Shown here in pieces: positions 56,647-60,974 of a DNA stretch of 60,974 bases (the stretch's first letter is position 1; each line of letters opens with the position of its first letter). This DNA comes from a virus: the IMG/VR virus record IMGVR_UViG_3300043775_003665, positions 1-60,974 of that record. One strand, written 5' to 3'. The position numbers were made by a program, and so were the translations under genes. Under the pieces are notes generated by a model. It ran no database searches. It was not told the origin of the DNA and saw only the letters and a list, made by a program, of their open reading frames with translations.

Positions 56647-56856
56647 TTATGAATGGGTACGGATATTATTAACGGAACGTTGAACACATTCAGGACATAG
56701 AGATGCAGTAGCTTCAGGGCTTACAATAGTCCAGTTCTCGCATGGGCCATCTTCAGGCCCGTATTCTGCCCATTTACTCGCTTCTGGTTCTGAATTCTGA
56801 CAAATCATCGATACGACCTTACGGCCTTTAACTTCGGTCTCTTTAGTTTTCCACAT
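56647..56856 (-). CDS. Small cysteine-containing protein of 69 residues
   Basis: The product has a basic start (MWKTKETEVKGRKVV), an acidic middle (SEPEASKWAEYGPEDGPCENW) and cysteines arranged C...C...CPEC, which could bind zinc. The ATG at 56856 follows a TATAAATCTAAAAT motif that is also found before the plus-strand gene at 60326. The gene is followed by clpC after 51 bases. No family recognised. Confidence 0.65.
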   Translation of the reverse strand: MWKTKETEVKGRKVVSMICQNSEPEASKWAEYGPEDGPCENWTIVSPEATASLCPECVQRSVNNIRTHS

Positions 56857-56865
56857 AGTATATTT

Positions 56866-56903
56866 ATTTTAGATTTATACTGAGAACTTCCAGTTTGTTT
56901 CAG
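56866..56903 (-). promoter_or_regulatory. Class II upstream element before the 56647-56856 gene
   Basis: On the minus strand CTGAAACAAAC (56893-56903) is followed after 13 bases by TATAAATCTAAAAT (56866-56879), close to the ATG at 56856. The same two words with the same 13-base gap precede the plus-strand gene at 60326. Confidence 0.55.
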
Positions 56904-57090
56904 GGTAGACTTGAAGAACCTTTGAGTCCGATGAAAATTTTTATTTCTGTAATTCTGACCCGGTCCACCCTCGTATTGCGTGGGAAAATTTGGGTTTCAA
57001 TCATCAAAAAAACCATAAAATCCACCAGAACGATTGACCCGTTGAGGTACTCTAAATACCATTGAGGACCATTGGGCGGCCCCTCCAAAT

Positions 57091-57115
57091 ACACTTCGTG
57101 CCTGACACAGTACCC
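57091..57115. repeat. 25-base direct repeat, copy 1
   Basis: Begins acacttcgtgcctgac and recurs exactly at 57488-57512. A weaker match continues on the left of each copy (actctaa near 57045 and 57465), so a longer duplicated unit of perhaps 60-80 bases may have decayed. Confidence 0.8.
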
Positions 57116-57487
57116 ATTAGACCTCCATCCGTCACGTGACACTGACCGCCTTTTTAAAAGTATCAGAGTTTGTGTGTCCCTCCTGTAGGTTCTTTATATA
57201 ATAACGACGGTATACCTATAGGGGTTTTACTAATATCGTATACTATTAGATAGAATAGTTCTATCAGTTTTTAAATCCCTACAGCGCGCCCCCACCCCGC
57301 CCCTTTGGGACTATGAGATAGAGGTCAATTTATTTTTTTCTACTGGGATTTTTTGACTTGGAGACTTTAGGTACCTCAGATGGATGAGAGTTTGGTGAGT
57401 CCCTCCTCCTTTCACCTTTGAGACCCGAACATCTCTTATACCCTCATAGGACCCATTTGTTTCAAGATACTCTAAGTAATTCACAGT

Positions 57488-57512
57488 ACACTTCGTGCCT
57501 GACACAGTACCC
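57488..57512. repeat. 25-base direct repeat, copy 2
   Basis: Exact copy of 57091-57115, on the same strand, about 400 bases away within the gene-free region. Confidence 0.8.
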
Positions 57513-58180
57513 TCAGGTCAATCTGAGCCAACCATCCCCCATTGGTAACGGTCTTATTGGTTTATTATAGGTTCTATCTGATTTTTGTAACGGTGGTAAC
57601 CATTCTATCGGTCGTGATTGGTCTTTTGGTCACCTCCCGCTCCGGGTAATATTTTGGGTAGGGGCAACATTGAGACTTTGGGGGTGGCGGTAGGACCATT
57701 GGAGAGCCATTCGAGGACCATTGGGTACTGGAGGGTCGGTCAATGCTCGGATGGCACTATTCCCGGACGGGGATAACTAGTGCACTTCTATGAAACACAT
57801 TTATCAAAGGTCTATATTAGTTAGGAAGTCTCTAGAGTCCTAGAGAGTCATGTACCCCTCCCCTAGAGCCCTTTGAAAAATTCTAGACCTGCCCCAGCCT
57901 TTTTCCGGCAATTGAGAGCTGCTACGGCTTCTGGTGCTCTAGGGCCCTGAAGACCCTGGGCCTTAGGGACACTGTAGGGTCCTCCTGTAGTGCAGGGCCC
58001 TCAGGTACTACAGGTACTACCTGTTCTATAGGTCATATTAATGTATATACTGTGCAGGTAACAACCTGCATTGAAATACATTGACCTGCGTTGCCTGTGC
58101 CAACAGTTGATTGGTGTACTACAGGTTGGACAATATATTGCCTATAGTGCATATTACACCTGTAAGCATATTGCACTTAT

Positions 58181-58432
58181 TGAATATTATTGAAATACAT
58201 TGAATATTGTTGATATGCATTGAAATACATTGAAATACATTGAATATTGTTGATATGCATTGAAATACATTGAATATTGTTGATATGCATTGAGCCGGGC
58301 ATTGAATATTGTTGATATGCATTGAGCCGGGCATTGAGCCGGGCATTGTTCTAGGGCATTGATCCTGGACATTGATCCGGACAACTTGCCGGGCATTGAT
58401 CCTGGAGATTGTTCCCGGAGCATTGATCCCGG
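58181..58432. repeat. Array of short repeats phased at about 10 bp
   Basis: The plus strand reads as consecutive units that start with TG: 13 ten-base units of three kinds (TGAATATTGT, TGATATGCAT, TGAAATACAT). About nine 10-14-base G/C-rich units (TGAGCCGGGCAT, TGATCCTGGACAT and variants) are mixed in towards the right. A few more units lie near 58071-58095. Ten-base periodicity equals one DNA helical turn, so the array could be bent or could present binding sites on one face. The lengths are not multiples of three overall, which argues against coding. Confidence 0.8.
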
Positions 58433-59116
58433 CTATTTAAACTTGGGAGAGTTGAATCTGGGAGAGTTGAACTTTACGTTAGGGCTAGTGACCTTGGGAC
58501 TATTGAGCACTTTTGGTTTATATGCTGGACCAAAGTCCTGATCAGGTGCCTTATAAGGTCCTGTAGTATCTTTTTTATCGAAACTGGAAATAGGAAAAGG
58601 GGCTGGTTCCTTTACCTTATTATTACTATTATTATAGGGGTACATTTTATCCCTTCTGATAGGTTGTGCCTCGGGTTGTTTTTGTATATCGGGTTCGGGT
58701 GTATTATGCCCATAATCCCTATCTGGTGCTGGATGATCCCCTCCTGTTTTATCACCTATCATACTGGACATTTGAGAATCTATTAGTGATTCTTTAAACC
58801 CTTTAGATTTTGGTGGTTGGGTGTTTGCTAATTCCTTTTCTGTAGGTGCTGTTGGGGCCTGGTCCTCTGCTGATACTGTTTGAGTATCATATTGAATCTT
58901 GGATGACTCTCCAGATTGTGTCTTACGGGCACTATCGGTGGTTGCCTTATTACCCTGTTGGGCCTGTCCATTTATATCGGCTCCTGCCCTATTAATCCCT
59001 CCTACATCTGGAGGAGATATCGAACTGTCGCCTGGGGAAGGGTTAATATCACTTGGTACTGCTGAGGTATCGGTTGCATTCGGAGATGTTTTAGCAGCAT
59101 TGACCCTGTCCGCCAT
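58433..59116 (-). CDS. Proline-rich, probably disordered protein
   Basis: The start at MADRVNAAKTS (59116) is chosen because it follows the stop of the small upstream gene by one base; a longer frame begins at 59143. The protein of 227 residues is rich in Pro, Ser, Asp and Gly and lacks a hydrophobic core, so it is probably disordered. The motif APDRDYG/APDQDFG occurs twice. The C-terminus is basic with repeats like NSPKV, NSPRF and NSPKF. It might be a scaffold, linker or host-interaction protein. Base composition is unlike the main block to the left. Confidence 0.65.
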   Translation of the reverse strand: MADRVNAAKTSPNATDTSAVPSDINPSPGDSSISPPDVGGINRAGADINGQAQQGNKATTDSARKTQSGESSKIQYDTQTVSAEDQAPTAPTEKELANTQPPKSKGFKESLIDSQMSSMIGDKTGGDHPAPDRDYGHNTPEPDIQKQPEAQPIRRDKMYPYNNSNNKVKEPAPFPISSFDKKDTTGPYKAPDQDFGPAYKPKVLNSPKVTSPNVKFNSPRFNSPKFK

Positions 59117-59117
59117 A

Positions 59118-59258
59118 CTAATCTGTGTTATACCTATCTGCATATAGTTTGTCCAGTTCCATTTGGAGCTTTCTGATTTTTTGGAAGTTATTAGGGTCCT
59201 CCAGTTTGGTTTCTAATATCTCCTTGTTAAGTTGAGCAATCCTTGATTCGATATCCAT
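59118..59258 (-). CDS. Small coiled-coil protein of 46 residues
   Basis: An ATG at 59256-59258 opens a 46-codon frame that ends in TAG at 59118-59120, one base before the next gene's start. The peptide MDIESRIAQLNKEILETKLE is a clear amphipathic helix, followed by IRKLQMELDKLYADRYNTD. Tight coupling to the next start supports it as a real gene. An ATATATAAG word lies about 24-32 bases upstream. Confidence 0.55.
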   Translation of the reverse strand: MDIESRIAQLNKEILETKLEDPNNFQKIRKLQMELDKLYADRYNTD

Positions 59259-59286
59259 GGGTAAGGTTTTAGTTATACCTTATATA

Positions 59287-59712
59287 TTAAGCAACTACTG
59301 GAACTTGGTAAGGAACATATGCTCTATCAGCCCAAGTCTTGGCTCCTACTGCAGTATATTGTGCCATATTATATAGGTTTGTATTTGAGTATATTTGGTT
59401 GATAGTACCTACTGTTAGGTGACCTAGGATGGTTTCGTCGATTATTACGATTTTGTTCCCTTTACGGGCGAAGATGGTTAACCATGTATCAAAACCATCT
59501 AGACAGAATTCAACCGTCTGTAAGGCACCTTTCTTATACCCTGTGATAATTGATTCTGGATGTTCCATAAAGTATGTGTTATCCCATTCTCTGGCATCGT
59601 TGATCGTCATGAACCCGGCTCTACACTTGGTGATGAATCTGAATTTCCCTTTTTGAAAGTCTTTTAAGTAGTTTACTGTGTTGATTCCGGCAATGTTTAC
59701 TAAATTTGTCAT
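59287..59712 (-). CDS. Unknown protein of 141 residues
   Basis: The product (MTNLVNIAGINTVNYLKDFQKGKFRF) looks like a mixed alpha/beta protein with several aromatic residues (EWDNTYFMEHPES, FDTWLTIFARKGN). It is expressed from a class I promoter at 59742-59774 and is the first minus-strand gene left of the divergent region, so it is probably made early. No family recognised. Confidence 0.75.
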   Translation of the reverse strand: MTNLVNIAGINTVNYLKDFQKGKFRFITKCRAGFMTINDAREWDNTYFMEHPESIITGYKKGALQTVEFCLDGFDTWLTIFARKGNKIVIIDETILGHLTVGTINQIYSNTNLYNMAQYTAVGAKTWADRAYVPYQVPVVA

Positions 59713-59741
59713 AATGGTGTGTTTTTGTTATTATTAGATAT

Positions 59742-59774
59742 GTAAATATAATCAATTTCTATGAATCCGGAAAC
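59742..59774 (-). promoter_or_regulatory. Class I phage promoter upstream of the 59287-59712 gene
   Basis: GTTTCC (59769-59774), 18 bases, TATATTTAC (59742-59750) on the minus strand, with GTTAATAAC 38 bases upstream of the latter, as before the 47994-48287 gene. Confidence 0.7.
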
Positions 59775-59828
59775 TGTTTTTGCAAAAAGTTATTAACAAT
59801 TTTTTGTTCATAAGTATTTTGAGCCGCT

Positions 59829-59861
59829 GTTTCGGATATCGTTTAAATTGATTATATTTAC
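59829..59861 (+). promoter_or_regulatory. Class I phage promoter for the structured RNA candidate
   Basis: GTTTCG (59829-59834), 18 bases, TATATTTAC (59853-59861) on the plus strand. Transcription would begin near 59866-59869. It is divergent from the promoter at 59742-59774, which makes this the point where transcription parts. Confidence 0.68.
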
Positions 59862-59865
59862 ATAT

Positions 59866-60037
59866 GAAAAATAACAATATGACATAACGCTCCCACGGGA
59901 AAAGAATCGAAAGATTCGACATGGGCGGTCCTTTAAACCAGGGGAGGAAGAGTAGACTCCGACCTGCTTTATAAAAAGATATAGGCCGCCACTAGGAAAC
60001 TTTAACAAAACTTTAACACTTAAAAGTTTCCCCTTTT
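59866..60037 (+). ncRNA. Candidate structured non-coding RNA
   Basis: Between two class I promoters lie about 170 bases without a real frame but with several strong helices. GAATC-GAAA-GATTC (59904-59917) is a hairpin with a GNRA tetraloop, closed further out by CCCA (59892-59895)/TGGG (59922-59925). CAGGGGAG (59939-59946) pairs with CTCC (59957-59960) and CCTG (59963-59966), leaving a two-base bulge. GGCGG (59924-59928) can pair with CCGCC (59986-59990) around that hairpin; this competes with the CCCA/TGGG stem, so two folds are possible. A terminator follows (59995-60037). I recognise no known RNA family. A short peptide message (7 or 17 codons) cannot be fully excluded. Confidence 0.55.
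59995..60037 (+). terminator. Intrinsic-terminator-like hairpin after the RNA candidate
   Basis: GGAAACTTT (59995-60003) and AAAGTTTCC (60023-60031) form a 9-bp stem with a 19-base loop, followed by CCTTTT. Its 3' arm contains the upstream hexamer of the next class I promoter, as in the other terminator-promoter modules. Confidence 0.6.
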
Positions 60038-60058
60038 GAAACTATTGATTATATTTAC
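60026..60058 (+). promoter_or_regulatory. Class I phage promoter upstream of the 60082-60276 gene
   Basis: GTTTCC (60026-60031), 18 bases, TATATTTAC (60050-60058) on the plus strand, followed by the common leader ATCTAATTAAAACAAAG before the ATG at 60082. Confidence 0.7.
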
Positions 60059-60081
60059 ATATCTAATTAAAACAAAGAACT

Positions 60082-60276
60082 ATGAAAATCACTATCAACA
60101 TCCTTCCAGCCCTAGGTTCCCTAATCGCGTTCGGGGTTACGTATCTCTTATTAACTGGAACCGCTCAAAAATTCGTACCGTTTGCTGGTACCCTTAATGA
60201 ATTTTCAACTGCTATGTGCACCACTATGATAGGTGTTGGATTACTCATCTGCTCATTCGAAAAAATTAACAAATAA
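60082..60276 (+). CDS. Small membrane protein of 64 residues
   Basis: The product has two hydrophobic segments, about 7-26 (LPALGSLIAFGVTYLLLTGT) and 42-57 (TAMCTTMIGVGLLICS), separated by a short loop with FVPFAGTLNEF. It is the first plus-strand gene after the transcription divide and has a complete class I promoter. A role at the inner membrane early in infection is plausible. No family recognised. Confidence 0.75.
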   Translation: MKITINILPALGSLIAFGVTYLLLTGTAQKFVPFAGTLNEFSTAMCTTMIGVGLLICSFEKINK

Positions 60277-60278
60277 TA

Positions 60279-60316
60279 CTGAAACAAACCCAACTTTTAA
60301 TATATAAATCTAAAAT
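60279..60316 (+). promoter_or_regulatory. Class II upstream element before the 60326 gene
   Basis: CTGAAACAAAC (60279-60289), 13 bases, TATAAATCTAAAAT (60303-60316) on the plus strand, 10 bases before the ATG. Both words and the spacing are identical to those at 56866-56903. Confidence 0.55.
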
Positions 60317-60325
60317 CTTATAACT

Positions 60326-60974
60326 ATGGCAATTGCAACTCTTTCTAACTCATTAATCGAACAACGTAAAGTAGCTACATTGGAGGCTCAAAACCTTCGT
60401 AAGGTAGTACCTTTCCGCGATATCAATTTAATCGATGGAGAATCTATCGAATATAATGGTCAAAAAATCAATTTGACTCCAAACGCATTCAAAAACCTAC
60501 TAGGTCTATTAGGAATGTCAAATCAATTTGCAACCAAATTCGAAACCCTTTTTACTAAAGAGGCCAAGTCTCAGTTTATTAACACTATGAAAAATGCAAT
60601 GGCATCTAATAGTGGTAAACTTTCTGAAGTAACCCTTGTACTTAACCCTATTAGTAAATCGGTAGTGGCTATCACTAAGAAAGATCAATTTGGTATATCC
60701 AATCAACAATTCATGGGAGTTGCTGAGAATATCATCGATAACCACGGAATGGACGTAACTAACTGGTCAGTAGATCCAGGAACTGGTATAGTAACCATTA
60801 ATGCTTTTAACCCAAATGCAAACTTTGCAGTACAGGGTTTATCTAACGAGGTATTTACTGGAGGAGTTACCTTTAAGAACTCTCCTAAAGATGGTTTCCA
60901 AGTCCTTCCTTATATTAACCGTCAGTTTTGTACTAATGGTTTAACCACTGCTATGGCTGAGGAGTCTTATACTC
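60326..60974 (+). CDS. Unknown protein, partial (C-terminus beyond window), possibly DUF932-like
   Basis: The frame opens at 60326 (MAIATLSNSLIEQRKVATLEAQ) and stays open for about 216 codons to the window edge. The part seen has helices (NAFKNLLGLLGMSNQFATKF) and then strands (TLVLNPISKSVVAITKKDQFG), and ends with YINRQFCTNGLTTAM. An R..CTNGL motif of this kind occurs in DUF932-type phage and plasmid proteins, so that family is possible. Codons more often end in C or G than in the late genes to the left. Confidence 0.82.
   Translation, partial: MAIATLSNSLIEQRKVATLEAQNLRKVVPFRDINLIDGESIEYNGQKINLTPNAFKNLLGLLGMSNQFATKFETLFTKEAKSQFINTMKNAMASNSGKLSEVTLVLNPISKSVVAITKKDQFGISNQQFMGVAENIIDNHGMDVTNWSVDPGTGIVTINAFNPNANFAVQGLSNEVFTGGVTFKNSPKDGFQVLPYINRQFCTNGLTTAMAEESYT

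Larger units (their letters stand above)
56857..58432. other. Gene-free region of about 1.6 kb with altered base composition
   Basis: No frame here has the length, start context or composition of the surrounding genes. The plus strand is notably richer in G and T than in flanking genes, and the GC content is higher than the phage average. It contains a 25-base direct repeat (57091-57115 and 57488-57512), with more distant similarity continuing beyond it. It also contains short repeated words such as ggaccattgg, an 8-base inverted repeat CCTGTAGT (57984-57991)/ACTACAGG (58007-58014), and a phased array at 58181-58432. An origin of replication, a packaging or recombination region, or a non-coding transcript are all possible. 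Confidence 0.6.

Noticed and set aside
56900-57142. Minus-strand frame of 80 codons in the gene-free region
   Set aside because: No usual leader, odd composition, and it contains the 25-base repeat in a different frame from the frame at 57311-57505.
57311-57505. Minus-strand frame of 64 codons with GTG start in the gene-free region
   Set aside because: Same doubts; the shared repeat is read in different frames in the two candidates, so it is probably not coding.
58119-58423. Frames across the repeat array giving FNVFQCIST-like repeats
   Set aside because: Unit lengths of 10, 12 and 13 bases shift the frame constantly; the peptides are by-products of the repeats.
58181-58432. CRISPR array
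   Set aside because: The units are only 10-14 bases, contiguous and without unique spacers, unlike any CRISPR array.
59808-60008. Minus-strand frame of 66 codons over the structured RNA
   Set aside because: Opposite to the class I promoter and to the helices; no leader of its own.
56880-60080. tRNA genes in the non-coding parts
   Set aside because: Phage tRNAs often sit in such regions, but I found no GTTCGAAT-type T-arm with matching acceptor and anticodon arms.

Overview
The window looks like about 61 kb of a large tailed bacteriophage with a contractile, T4-type tail that infects a member of the Bacteroidota, probably a flavobacterium-like host. Three things support this. The DNA is AT-rich, and genes are tightly packed and often overlap by a few bases. 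A string of baseplate proteins is recognisable from T4: gp25-like, gp6/baseplate J-like, gp53-like with a LysM-type segment, a gp27/gpD-like hub and a gp5 OB-fold protein. The tail-fibre tips carry domains typical of Bacteroidota surface proteins (Fibrobacter succinogenes major paralogous domain, DUF1566-like lectin fold, a Bacteroidota-style FN3-like repeat). Gene starts are preceded by A/T-rich leaders, almost never by a Shine-Dalgarno sequence, and the best promoters resemble the Bacteroidota TAnnTTTG type. Capsid, portal, terminase, sheath and DNA polymerase genes are not in the window.

Layout. Nearly everything up to 59.7 kb reads on the minus strand. Positions 1-433 hold the start of a membrane-anchored coiled-coil protein cut by the window edge. 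From 0.6 to 9.6 kb lie three collagen-like tail-fibre proteins and a collar protein. From 9.6 to 26.9 kb lie very large baseplate/tail structural proteins, ending upstream in gp6-, gp25- and gp13-like genes. From 27 to 30.4 kb lie an amidoligase-like enzyme, an unknown protein and an S1-type RNA-binding protein. From 30.4 to 38.7 kb lie the hub, spike and tail-tube-end genes. From 38.7 to 41.1 kb is a run of small overlapping unknown genes. From 41.1 to 56.9 kb is a metabolic, repair and takeover block: dCMP deaminase, UV endonuclease UvdE, RNase HII, PhoH ATPase, DnaJ, a PolB-type 3'-5' exonuclease, a double glycosyltransferase, ClpP, a thymidylate synthase/dCMP hydroxymethylase relative and a ClpC-like unfoldase, interleaved with small unknown genes.

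From 56.9 to 58.4 kb there is a gene-free, compositionally different stretch that ends in an array of short repeats phased at about 10 bp. Beyond it are small genes, then a transcription divide at 59.75-59.86 kb. On its right side is a candidate structured non-coding RNA, followed by plus-strand genes that run off the right edge.

How the parts may work together. The left two thirds builds the tail and host-recognition apparatus. The right third supplies nucleotide metabolism, nucleic-acid processing and protein quality control. The clearest candidate for an undescribed system is a phage-encoded ClpC-ClpP protease. Its unfoldase lacks the usual N-terminal adaptor-binding domain, and four small paralogous proteins nearby share a UVR-like YEKC motif. 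Other notable points are seven copies of a precisely spaced promoter module that often overlaps a terminator, a second two-part upstream element found at two genes, the structured RNA candidate, an S1-like translation factor, and a thymidylate-synthase relative with the aspartate that marks dCMP hydroxymethylases.
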